The notes under the pieces were generated by a model. That model was not told the origin of the DNA. It did no database searches and worked only from the letters and a program-made list of their open reading frames with translations. The translations under genes were made by a program, and so were the position numbers. A stretch of DNA of 64,000 nucleotides from an uncultured Collinsella sp. Its GTDB lineage: Bacteria > Actinomycetota > Coriobacteriia > Coriobacteriales > Coriobacteriaceae. The DNA lies in NCBI GenBank assembly GCA_934655755.1, contig CAKUHA010000006.1:22783-86782 (forward strand), read 5' to 3'. Shown here piece by piece: positions 34,059-42,524 of this stretch. Positions within the stretch are counted from its first letter, which is position 1, and every line of letters starts with the position of its first letter.

Positions 34059-36946
34059 TCGAGGACGCCGTATCTCCTGGAACGCCGCAATTTGTCATAG
34101 ATTCCTATGCCACACTTGCCGAGCGCGCCAAGACGCAGTCGTTCGGTCTTATCGAGGAAGACGTCATTGTCCTCGATACCGAGACCACGGGCCTGTCGGT
34201 GCAGGACAACGAGCTTATCGAGATCTCGGCGGCCCGCCTTTCGGGCCGCGAGGTCGTGGAGCGCTTCGACACCTTTGTACATCCCACGCAGCTGATTCCT
34301 GGCGAGATTACCGAGCTCACGAGCATCACGAATGCCGACGTGGCCGATGCCCCGTCGGCTGTCGATGCCGTCGCGGCCCTTGCCGACTTTGTGGGCGGTT
34401 GCCCGGTCATCGCGCATAACGCCACCTTCGACCGCTCGTTTATCGAGTCGGTTAAGGGCGGCGTCAACGTCAGTGATATTTGGATTGATTCGCTGGCGCT
34501 GTCTCGCGTCGCGCTGCCGCGCCTGGCGTCGCACAAGCTGTCCTTTATGGCCGACCTGTTCGGATGCGATTCGGTGTCGCACCGCGCCAATGCCGACGTC
34601 GATGCCCTGTGCGGCGTATGGCGCGTGCTGTTGGTGGCACTCACCGATTTGCCCCAGGGCCTCATGGCTCGTTTGGCCGATATGCACGCGGACGTGCCTT
34701 GGTCATACCGTCCCATCTTTTCGTTTTTGGCGGGGCAGAACCCGGGTTCCATCTTCTCTCTCAGTGCCGCACGCGCCGATGTGCTTAAAGCAGATCGTGC
34801 GGACGACCGCGTGGATGCGGACGAGCTGCCGGTCCTTAAGATGCCGAGCCGTGAGGAAATTGAGTCCGACTACGCCCCGGGCGGTCTGGTCAATCGCATG
34901 TATCCCACCTACGAGCCGCGCGATGAGCAGATCGCGATGGCGCTTGAGGTGCGGGATGCGCTCGTTACGGGCACCCATCGCGTCATCGAGGCGGGTACGG
35001 GTGTCGGCAAGTCGATGGCGTATCTGGTGCCCTTTGCCGAGGCTGCGCGCCGTAACAACATCACCGTGGGCATCGCGACCAAATCGAATAACCTCGCCGA
35101 TCAGCTTATGTACCATGAGCTGCCAAAACTTGCCGAGCAGCTGGACGGTGGCCTCTCGTTTTGCGCGCTCAAGGGCTACGACCACTATCCGTGTCTGCGC
35201 AAGCTTGAGCGAATGAGCCGCAGCCAAGTCGAAATCACGACCAAGCGCGATCCGGCCGACACGCTTACGGCGGTCGCCGTGATCATGGCCTACGTGTGCC
35301 AGTCGGCTGACGGCGATCTTGATTCGCTCGGCATTCGCTGGCGCAGTGTCAACCGTCCCGACTTTACGACGGCATCGCGCGAGTGTGCCCGTCGCCTATG
35401 CCCATTCTTCCCTGACAAATGCCTGGTCCACGGCGCGCGTCGTCGTGCGGCTCATGCCGATGTGGTCGTTACAAACCACTCCCTGCTGTTCCGCAATGTC
35501 GCTGCCGAGGGTAGGATTTTACCCCCGATTCGCCACTGGGTAATCGACGAGGCTCATTCCATCGAACGCGAGGCGCGTCGCCAGTGGGCGCGCGTGGTGT
35601 CGGCGGATGAGTCACGCGTTCTGTTTGAGCGCCTGGGCGGTTCGAGCGCCGGCGCGCTGAGTCAGGTTTCCCGCGATTTGGCGACATCTGAGGGTTCTAC
35701 GCTCTACCTGGGACTTACTGCCAAGGCGACGTCCACCGTCGCGCGTGCGAGCATGGCGATCGCCGATGTGTTTGACGGCGTCCGCGAGCTTGGCCGTCGT
35801 GCTCGCGGTGGTTACGACAACGCGAACCTGTGGATTGGTCCGGAGCTGCGCGAGTCGGACGACTGGCATGACTTTTTGCAGTCGGCCCGCGCCGCCATCG
35901 ATGCCCTGGAGCAAGCGGACAAGAGCGTCGATGGCCTGGTGCAGGCCGTCGCCGGCGATAAGCCCGAGGTCGTTGTCGACTTGGGTGATATCTCACGCCG
36001 TCTGCACGAGCTGTCCGAGAACCTCAAGCTTATTATCGAGGGCACCGACGAGCATTATGTGTACTCGCTTCAGGTCAACCGCCGGCTGCGTGCCGGCGGC
36101 GAATCAATGACCGCCGAGCGCATCGATATCGGCGAGGCCCTGGCGACCGAGTGGCTGCCCGAGGTCCATACGGCCATCTTTGCCTCGGCGACCATGACGG
36201 TATCGAAGAGCTTTGATCACTTTAACCATGCCGTCGGCCTCGATCGCATCGGCGCCGCGACATCATCGTCGCTTCATTTGGATTCGAGCTATGACTTCGA
36301 TTCGAACATGGCTGTGGTCGTTGCCGGGGATATCCCCGATCCGCGCGACCGCGAGGCATATCTGGCGTCCCTCGAACACGTGCTGGTCGACGCGCACCTC
36401 GCCATGGGCGGCTCGGTGCTCACACTGTTCACCAACCGGCGTGACATGGAGGACCTGTACGCGCGCGTAGAGCCCAAATTCGCCCGAGCGGGGTTGGAGC
36501 TTAACTGCCAGCAGCGTAACTCGTCCCCGCGGCGTCTGCGCGACCGCTTTATCAACGAGCCGACCTCGTCACTTTTCGCCCTCAAGGCTTTTTGGGAGGG
36601 CTTTGACGCCAGTGGCGAGACGCTGCGCTGCGTCATCATTCCCAAACTGCCGTTCTCCAGCCCCACCGACCCGCTCTCCTGCGAGCGTAACCTGCGCGAG
36701 GACCGCGCTTGGGCACGCTATTCGCTACCCGAGGCGGTACTTGAGGTCAAGCAGGCCGCGGGGCGTTTGATACGCTCGTCGACCGATAGCGGTGTGCTGA
36801 TCCTGGCGGATCCTCGCCTGGTGACGAAGGGGTACGGCAAGAAGTTTTTGACGTCGCTGCCCACTACCTCATACCAGCGTATCGAATCGGCCCAGATCGG
36901 CCACTACCTGCAGCTGTGGCGACAGGCGCATGACCGACGACGCTAG
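34052..36946 (+). CDS. DnaQ-type exonuclease fused to a DinG-family helicase
   Basis: 964 residues. The N-terminal DEDDh 3'-5' exonuclease (about 30-200) shows DTETTG, HNATFD and SHRANADVDAL. A DinG/XPD-type superfamily 2 helicase follows: Walker A GTGVGKSMAY, cysteines in YPCLRKL and ECARRLCPFFPDKC that fit a 4Fe-4S cluster, the DEAH box VIDEAHSIE, and C-terminal motifs with FWEGFDASG and QAAGRLIRSS. This fusion resembles Gram-positive DinG proteins, some of which work as exonucleases rather than helicases. A role in repair is likely. It starts inside the ddl end (ATG at 34052), so translation is coupled. It ends tail to tail with a WYL regulator, the stop codons overlapping. Confidence 0.93.
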   Translation: MLIEDAVSPGTPQFVIDSYATLAERAKTQSFGLIEEDVIVLDTETTGLSVQDNELIEISAARLSGREVVERFDTFVHPTQLIPGEITELTSITNADVADAPSAVDAVAALADFVGGCPVIAHNATFDRSFIESVKGGVNVSDIWIDSLALSRVALPRLASHKLSFMADLFGCDSVSHRANADVDALCGVWRVLLVALTDLPQGLMARLADMHADVPWSYRPIFSFLAGQNPGSIFSLSAARADVLKADRADDRVDADELPVLKMPSREEIESDYAPGGLVNRMYPTYEPRDEQIAMALEVRDALVTGTHRVIEAGTGVGKSMAYLVPFAEAARRNNITVGIATKSNNLADQLMYHELPKLAEQLDGGLSFCALKGYDHYPCLRKLERMSRSQVEITTKRDPADTLTAVAVIMAYVCQSADGDLDSLGIRWRSVNRPDFTTASRECARRLCPFFPDKCLVHGARRRAAHADVVVTNHSLLFRNVAAEGRILPPIRHWVIDEAHSIEREARRQWARVVSADESRVLFERLGGSSAGALSQVSRDLATSEGSTLYLGLTAKATSTVARASMAIADVFDGVRELGRRARGGYDNANLWIGPELRESDDWHDFLQSARAAIDALEQADKSVDGLVQAVAGDKPEVVVDLGDISRRLHELSENLKLIIEGTDEHYVYSLQVNRRLRAGGESMTAERIDIGEALATEWLPEVHTAIFASATMTVSKSFDHFNHAVGLDRIGAATSSSLHLDSSYDFDSNMAVVVAGDIPDPRDREAYLASLEHVLVDAHLAMGGSVLTLFTNRRDMEDLYARVEPKFARAGLELNCQQRNSSPRRLRDRFINEPTSSLFALKAFWEGFDASGETLRCVIIPKLPFSSPTDPLSCERNLREDRAWARYSLPEAVLEVKQAAGRLIRSSTDSGVLILADPRLVTKGYGKKFLTSLPTTSYQRIESAQIGHYLQLWRQAHDRRR

Positions 36947-37860
36947 AGCTGGCAGATAAGCGTCTCCGCATAGTCGCACAGGCGTTTTGACAGGGCGGGG
37001 TCATCCGTGATGCGGATGGCTCCGTCCTTTGCCAGCACTTGGGAAAAAAGCCATGTTTCGGACGTGTAGCGAACGGTTACGATTGCCGTGTCATCGTCGG
37101 TCTGGTTGACCGATGTGATGCCCGCCCAGCCCAGGCGGCCGGCAAGATCGAGCGGCATCGCGAGCTTTGCCTCGCGCCCTGCCTTCGCAAGTGAGTCTTG
37201 AAGGGTTGTGATCTTCGAGTGGTGCCGTTCGACCGAGTCGTCAGTCAGGACAATTTCCTCGATTTTATCGAGGCGATAGCGCCGTTGCGCGTCCTGCTCG
37301 GTATCCCAGGCTACCAGGTACATACTGTCGCCGTTCGTTACGATGCACAAGGGGTCGACGGTGCGCTCCCGCGCGCGCTCGTCGCCAAGCGAGCGATATG
37401 CGATGCGGCAGCGAACACCGTCCTGGATGGCGCAATTCAGCTGCTGCCAATGGGAGCCGCGCGCAACGGTGTCGATAACGCGCTGGTTGTATCCCAGCTC
37501 CTCGGGCAGGAGCGCACGGCGGATGCGCGCCGCCGTCTCCGACTCGATGCCCAGTGACTCGAGTTCGTGGTTGAGCACGGCGCCCTCGGCCGCACTGAGG
37601 CGCAGCGGCAGTACACGGCCCGCCTCGCCCGTTAGAATGACGCGCTCGTCACGGCATTCGCAGATGACGCGCGCCCCCGATTCTCGGTCGGCCAGGGTCG
37701 AAACGATGCCGATGATCTCGTCGAGCGAAGCTCCGGTGATGTCGAAGCGGCTGCAGATTTCGCCGCGATCCATGCCCTTCTCGCCGGCGGCGTAGAGGGC
37801 TTCCATGATGTCGATGGCGCGCGAGAGTCTTTGCTCGCTCGTGAGTTTACGCGCGGCCAT
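36943..37860 (-). CDS. WYL-domain transcriptional regulator, second of a pair (PafC-like)
   Basis: 305 residues. An N-terminal winged-helix region (about 8-95) is followed by a WYL domain with RIAYRSLGDERARERTVDPL and YLVAWDTEQDAQRRYRLDKIEEI, then a C-terminal WCX-type part. It starts inside the end of the other WYL gene (14-bp overlap). Tandem WYL genes in actinobacteria include PafB-PafC, which activates DNA-damage genes independently of LexA. No proteasome gene is next to this pair, so the equivalence is by architecture only. Confidence 0.85.
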   Translation of the reverse strand: MAARKLTSEQRLSRAIDIMEALYAAGEKGMDRGEICSRFDITGASLDEIIGIVSTLADRESGARVICECRDERVILTGEAGRVLPLRLSAAEGAVLNHELESLGIESETAARIRRALLPEELGYNQRVIDTVARGSHWQQLNCAIQDGVRCRIAYRSLGDERARERTVDPLCIVTNGDSMYLVAWDTEQDAQRRYRLDKIEEIVLTDDSVERHHSKITTLQDSLAKAGREAKLAMPLDLAGRLGWAGITSVNQTDDDTAIVTVRYTSETWLFSQVLAKDGAIRITDDPALSKRLCDYAETLICQL

Positions 37861-38869
37861 GGGCGTTCACCGTCCTTTCGATGAGGTGATTCCAAGCCTG
37901 TTTGAGTGCATCGGGCGCCACGGGTCTCATGCCGTCGACGCTGTGCTCCATGCAAAAAGAGGCGGCAGCATCTAGGTCGCGCACGCCAACGGTCCACATC
38001 CATCCCTCGGCGGCATGGTCGAGGCTTCCACGGCCCCGCGTAAGGGCGTGGACCATGTCCGCCGGCGTGTCGGCGGCAAACGAGAATGTGGCGGCGATGG
38101 GGTTGCAGCCGGAAAAATCAAACTCAAAGAACAGCTGGTCATTAAGGTTGAAGTCGCTGGGGATGGTGTAGGAGCCAGAGGGTCTCCAAGCGCGGACGAT
38201 GCGGTCGCAGCGAAATGTCCTCACCGTGCCGGAGGCATCATCTAGGCCGCAGAAATACGAAATGCCCTCGCGTTCGAACATGCCGTAGATGCGAACGGTG
38301 CGCTGACGCTGCTCCCCGCGTCCGTTTTGATACAGGAAACGCAGCGCGCAGCGCTCGGCAAAAGCGCTCCATACGGCATCGACCATGGGGGAGCGGTGAG
38401 CCGGCATCTCCGGCTCATCCGTCTCGCCGGTCAGGTATGCGATTTTGGACCGGATGTCGGCGAGCGGTGTCGAAAAAGTCGACGATCCGACGGCGAGCGT
38501 CTGGTCTATGGCGTCCATGAGGATGTCCGCGTCGTCGGCGGTAATCAGGCCACCGGCGGCAAACGTGTGGTCGCGGTCGACTGTCCAGGCACTTTCTTCG
38601 GTTTCCTGGGCGCCGGGCGCGCGTACCTCCTTAATCACGATGCCGCGCTCGTGCAGCTTTTCGCGGTCACGCCGAAACTTGCGTTTATCCGACTCAACAT
38701 TGCCCGATCCGTAGCCCAGATCGGAGTCTAGAACGATCTGCTCGGTGGTCAGCGGCTCGGCCGAGCTGTTGAGCACAAAGAAGAGATTGAGGATACGCTG
38801 GGCGGTTTTATCGTAGCCCGGCTCTGCCGAACCCTTTTTATTTGCCGCAGTCGTTGTACTTGCCGTCAT
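37847..38869 (-). CDS. WYL-domain transcriptional regulator, first of a pair (PafB-like)
   Basis: 340 residues. The N-terminal winged helix (TAQRILNLFFVLNSSAEPLTTEQI, then KRKFRRDREKLHERG) matches PafB-type regulators. The WYL domain lies in the middle (ALRFLYQNGRGEQRQRTVRIYG and FERLEGISYFCG-like region). The ATG at 38869 follows AGGATTCT. It faces the M28-like gene across a 198-bp divergent gap. WYL domains sense nucleic acid or small ligands; in PafBC single-stranded DNA is the inferred signal. Confidence 0.85.
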   Translation of the reverse strand: MTASTTTAANKKGSAEPGYDKTAQRILNLFFVLNSSAEPLTTEQIVLDSDLGYGSGNVESDKRKFRRDREKLHERGIVIKEVRAPGAQETEESAWTVDRDHTFAAGGLITADDADILMDAIDQTLAVGSSTFSTPLADIRSKIAYLTGETDEPEMPAHRSPMVDAVWSAFAERCALRFLYQNGRGEQRQRTVRIYGMFEREGISYFCGLDDASGTVRTFRCDRIVRAWRPSGSYTIPSDFNLNDQLFFEFDFSGCNPIAATFSFAADTPADMVHALTRGRGSLDHAAEGWMWTVGVRDLDAAASFCMEHSVDGMRPVAPDALKQAWNHLIERTVNAHGRA

Positions 38870-39067
38870 AGAATCCTCGCATGAGAAGGTTGTTTGATGC
38901 CATGATTTTAGTCCGATATGGAGATTAGGCTATATCCATGTCCGTATGAGGCGTTAACGTAACCGGAATTCAGCCGTTTGCGTCCGCTCGGGGTATACTT
39001 TCGACTATATACGGTTCTAATGTGCAAGCATTGGGCCTATTTGTCGGATTATGGATGTGGAGCGCAC

Positions 39068-42000
39068 ATGGCGAACACCCAGAATTATATTAACCACTTG
39101 CTGCAGAACACCGGCATCACGCCTGCGTGCAGCGAAGAGGAGCGTTTGGCTGCCGAGGATATCGCTCAGATTTTCCGCAACCACGGTTTTGATCCCGAGG
39201 TGCAGGAGTTTAATGCCCCCGCGCCCAGCAGGCTGGCGTTCGCCGTAACGGGTATTTTGGCTTTTGCGGGTGCCTTGCTCATGGGCATCGGCGGCGGCGT
39301 TGGCCTGGTCGGTACCCTGCTGGCGATTGTCGGTGCGGTGCTGTATGTGCTCGAGCGCACGGGTCGTCCTGTCATCTCGCGCCTGGGCAAAACGGGTGTG
39401 AGCCAAAATGTCATCGCCTATCACAAGGCTTCGGGTCCGCTCGCGTCTCCGCGCAACCGTCCCGTGGTCGTGGTGGCCCACTATGATTCCCCCCGTGCCG
39501 AGTTGTTTGCCCGCGAGCCCTACGCCCCCTATCGCGCACTAATCGCAAAGCTGTTGCCGCCGGCGACGGTCGTTCCCGCCGCTGTCGCCGTTTTGCGCAT
39601 CCTGCCGCTCCCCGGCGCGCTCAAGGTCCTGCTGTGGATCGTTGCGATTCTCGCTTCGCTCGTGGCGCTCGCCAACGCGGCAAATATCATCGCCAACCGC
39701 TTTGTGCTTCCCTACACGTCCGGCTCGGTGTGTAACAAGTCTTCCGTTGCCGCCCTGCTTGGTGTTATGGACAACGTCGCCCCCTATCAGGGCGCGAACG
39801 AGTTTCCCGATGACGTTCCGTTCGATACGTATTTTGGCGAGCAAAAGCGCCGTGCCGAGGAAATGGCGCGTGCTGCGGCCGAGTATGCGGCGGCGCAGCA
39901 GCAAAACGACTATGGCAACACGATCGAATATGATGAGCCCAGCTATACCGAGGACGAGTTTGGCCAGCCGCTTGCCGCCGAGCCCGAGCAGGGTGAGACG
40001 TTCGACGAGCAGATCGATGGTTTCGAGGGCGCCTCTGCCGACGCGACGCTGATCGGCGCTATCGCGCCTGAGGCTCAGCCCGAGGAGCAGGGCCAGACCG
40101 TGCAGACCGAAGAGGGTATCGAGGAGGCGCTTGCCGCCGAGCCGGCGGAGGAGACCGCAGCGGTCGAGCCGGTCGAGCCCGAGCCCAAGCTCTATCGCAA
40201 TGCCGCCGGCAACATCCGCTTTGGTTCGGATGCCATCCGTGCGCTCGGCATGCTGCCCGAGTCTTGCACGCTCGATTACGATGAGGGCGAGGAGCCGACG
40301 TTTGAGCCCGAGCCTGCCCCCGCAGCGCAGGAACCCATGCCCGCTACGGCGGCTGCGTTCGTCGAGCCTGTCTCCGCTCCTTCTATCGATGCCGAGCCCG
40401 AGGTAGCGCCCGTGACCGATCCCGCGGCAGGCCTCGATGTTCTTGCCCCCGCTGCCCCGGCTCAGGTTGAGGACGATGCCTCCGACGACGATTACGATGA
40501 GTACCCGCAGCGCGTGTCCTACGAGAGCGATACCGATTTTTCGGCAGAGCTTCCCTCGACGACGCCTCATGCCGATATCGCCTCTGCGTTCTCTTCGATT
40601 GGCGCCAGCGCCTCCAGCTTCTTTAAGGGTGCCTTTGCAAAGGGCAAGAAGCTCGTTGACGACTTTGAGGAAAAGCGCGCCGCCGCCCGCGAAGCCGCCG
40701 AGCAGGAGGCTATCGCCCAGCAGCTGGCTGCCGAGGCCGAGCGCGAGCGCGCGGCACAGGAGTTCGAGCAGCAGGAGCAAGAGCAGGCGCCGTCCGCCGA
40801 AGTGGCCGACGCCACGACTTCTTTCGAGGCCCCGCAGCCGCCTTCCGCTGACGTTGCCGAGGCAACGACGTCTTTCGAGGCGCAGCAGCCGGTCGATAGC
40901 ACCATGTCCTTCGACGCCACTATGACGTTCGAGAAGCAGGGTACTGCGATCGCCGAGCCCCTTTCCGCCTCCGATGAGACCCAGGACGCCGCCGTTGCCG
41001 ATGACGTGGCTGACGATACGGTCGATTCCGTTGAGGACGATGTACCCGAGCAGGTCGAGACGCCTACCGTGGAGCCGGAGCCTCAACCTGAGGCCGACGA
41101 GACCCCCAAGGTCGACGAATCCAGGCCGTACTCTACGCAGATCTTTACCATGCCCGCGCCGAGCGATCCCGGTGCCACGGTGTCCAACGCCGCCCCCACG
41201 CAGGACGAGACGGTCGATTCCCTTATGGCGCAGATTTCGTCTCGCGTGCCGGCACGCCCGCAGATGAATGTCCCCGATCCGGCCTCTGCGCCGGCGTCCA
41301 TGCCTTCATCGTCGCCGCTGGCCTCCGTCCCCGATCCGTCGCTGCCTTCCATGCAGCAGGCCAACGTCGCGTCTCGCACATCGCTGTTTGACCTGCCCGA
41401 TCCTTCGGCGCAGGCCGACGACCCCTTTGCAACGGCTCAGGGCTCCGAACCCACATCGGCGCCGGTAGTGCCTTCCATGCCCGTTGTATCTGATGTGCAG
41501 CCGCTCGAGACCATCTCGGCTCCCGTGACGACCTCGAAGCCCCAGAAGCGCGGCCTCGGTGGCCTGTTCGGTCGCAAGAAAAAGGCAGACCAGGACAGCA
41601 TGAGCGATTGGCTCGGCGTCGATGATGACTATGATGCCAAGAAGTCTGGCCGCGGTATCGGCTCGTGGGACAACTTCGAAGACGATGATGACGGCTGGAA
41701 GGGCGGCGCCACGTCTTCCGATGGCGCATCGAGCGAGGATATGCTCGCGGCAGTTGCCTCTATGGGCGACGACGAACTGCTCGGCCATGATATTTGGTTC
41801 GTTGCAACGGGTGCTTCGGACTGCGACGGCGCCGGCATGAAGGCTTTCCTGGCCTCGCATCGCGATAAGCTTCGCGGCGTGTTCTTTATCAACCTCGAGT
41901 CGATTGGCGCCGGCAGGCTTTCGGTCGTGACGGTCGAGGGCGAACAGCAGCTGCTCAAGGGCGATCGCCGCATCATGAACCTGGTCAGCAAGGTCTGTAA

Positions 42001-42217
42001 ATCGTTCCATGTCGACTGCGGAGCGTTCGAGATGCCTTACGCCAAGACGGATGCGTATGCCGCGCTCGAGGCAAGCCGTCGCGCCCTCACGATTGCCGGC
42101 GTGGACGGTCCTCGCTTGGCCTGCGCGCGTACCGAGGACGATCTGCCCTACAACGTCAACCCGACGAACATCGCTACGGTGTCCGAGGTCGTGACCGAGG
42201 TCATCCGTCGTTCGTAG
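39068..42217 (+). CDS. M28-peptidase-like membrane protein with a 660-residue acidic insertion
   Basis: 1049 residues from the ATG at 39068, with GGAG five bases before; the longer frame from 38978 has no binding site. Residues 1-240 hold the first half of an M28-like fold (VVVVAHYDSPRAE near 138) with membrane helices at about 58-92 and 165-212. Residues 240-900 are a disordered acidic Ala/Glu/Pro stretch with repeated TTSFEA, TMSFDA and TMTFEK units and a basic GRKKKAD patch. Residues 905-1049 give the second half of the fold (FINLESIGAGRLSVV). The zinc positions are mostly altered: DNASG reads CNKSS, GAEE reads GASD, and SDH reads TDA. It is probably not a peptidase. Function unknown. Confidence 0.65.
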   Translation: MANTQNYINHLLQNTGITPACSEEERLAAEDIAQIFRNHGFDPEVQEFNAPAPSRLAFAVTGILAFAGALLMGIGGGVGLVGTLLAIVGAVLYVLERTGRPVISRLGKTGVSQNVIAYHKASGPLASPRNRPVVVVAHYDSPRAELFAREPYAPYRALIAKLLPPATVVPAAVAVLRILPLPGALKVLLWIVAILASLVALANAANIIANRFVLPYTSGSVCNKSSVAALLGVMDNVAPYQGANEFPDDVPFDTYFGEQKRRAEEMARAAAEYAAAQQQNDYGNTIEYDEPSYTEDEFGQPLAAEPEQGETFDEQIDGFEGASADATLIGAIAPEAQPEEQGQTVQTEEGIEEALAAEPAEETAAVEPVEPEPKLYRNAAGNIRFGSDAIRALGMLPESCTLDYDEGEEPTFEPEPAPAAQEPMPATAAAFVEPVSAPSIDAEPEVAPVTDPAAGLDVLAPAAPAQVEDDASDDDYDEYPQRVSYESDTDFSAELPSTTPHADIASAFSSIGASASSFFKGAFAKGKKLVDDFEEKRAAAREAAEQEAIAQQLAAEAERERAAQEFEQQEQEQAPSAEVADATTSFEAPQPPSADVAEATTSFEAQQPVDSTMSFDATMTFEKQGTAIAEPLSASDETQDAAVADDVADDTVDSVEDDVPEQVETPTVEPEPQPEADETPKVDESRPYSTQIFTMPAPSDPGATVSNAAPTQDETVDSLMAQISSRVPARPQMNVPDPASAPASMPSSSPLASVPDPSLPSMQQANVASRTSLFDLPDPSAQADDPFATAQGSEPTSAPVVPSMPVVSDVQPLETISAPVTTSKPQKRGLGGLFGRKKKADQDSMSDWLGVDDDYDAKKSGRGIGSWDNFEDDDDGWKGGATSSDGASSEDMLAAVASMGDDELLGHDIWFVATGASDCDGAGMKAFLASHRDKLRGVFFINLESIGAGRLSVVTVEGEQQLLKGDRRIMNLVSKVCKSFHVDCGAFEMPYAKTDAYAALEASRRALTIAGVDGPRLACARTEDDLPYNVNPTNIATVSEVVTEVIRRS

Positions 42218-42236
42218 GCGGTTCTAAGGAGTCAGC

Positions 42237-42452
42237 GTGTTTTCGTATATTAAACGCCATTGGCCCGTTTATCTGATTCTGACCCTGATTGCCGTCGCCT
42301 TGGGCTTCGGCGCTGCCTATATCGTGGGCGTTAAGGGGTCTACGCCCGAGTCTGCGATTAGCGAAGAGGTGCAACAGGAACAGTCCGTGGGCGCCGACGG
42401 TATCGACGCGGCCGACCAGGCAACCATCGATGGTGGTTCTTCTGCCGAGTAG
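42237..42452 (+). CDS. Small single-pass membrane protein
   Basis: 71 residues from GTG at 42237 after TAAGGAGTCAGC. A basic start (MFSYIKRHW) leads into one membrane helix (about 10-30), then an acidic tail (EEVQQEQSVGADG). It lies 19 bp after the M28-like gene, so it is the second gene of that operon. No family is recognised. Confidence 0.7.
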   Translation: MFSYIKRHWPVYLILTLIAVALGFGAAYIVGVKGSTPESAISEEVQQEQSVGADGIDAADQATIDGGSSAE

Positions 42453-42483
42453 GGACATGGTCTACTGCCAAAAATGCCCGTTT

Positions 42484-42519
42484 ACGGGGCGAGCCGGGAG
42501 ACTGGCTCGCCCCGTTTTT
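42484..42519. terminator. Terminator between the M28 operon and the adhesin gene
   Basis: The 12-bp arms ACGGGGCGAGCC and GGCTCGCCCCGT are followed by TTTT. It lies between converging genes and may serve both. Confidence 0.85.
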
Positions 42520-42524
42520 GACAT

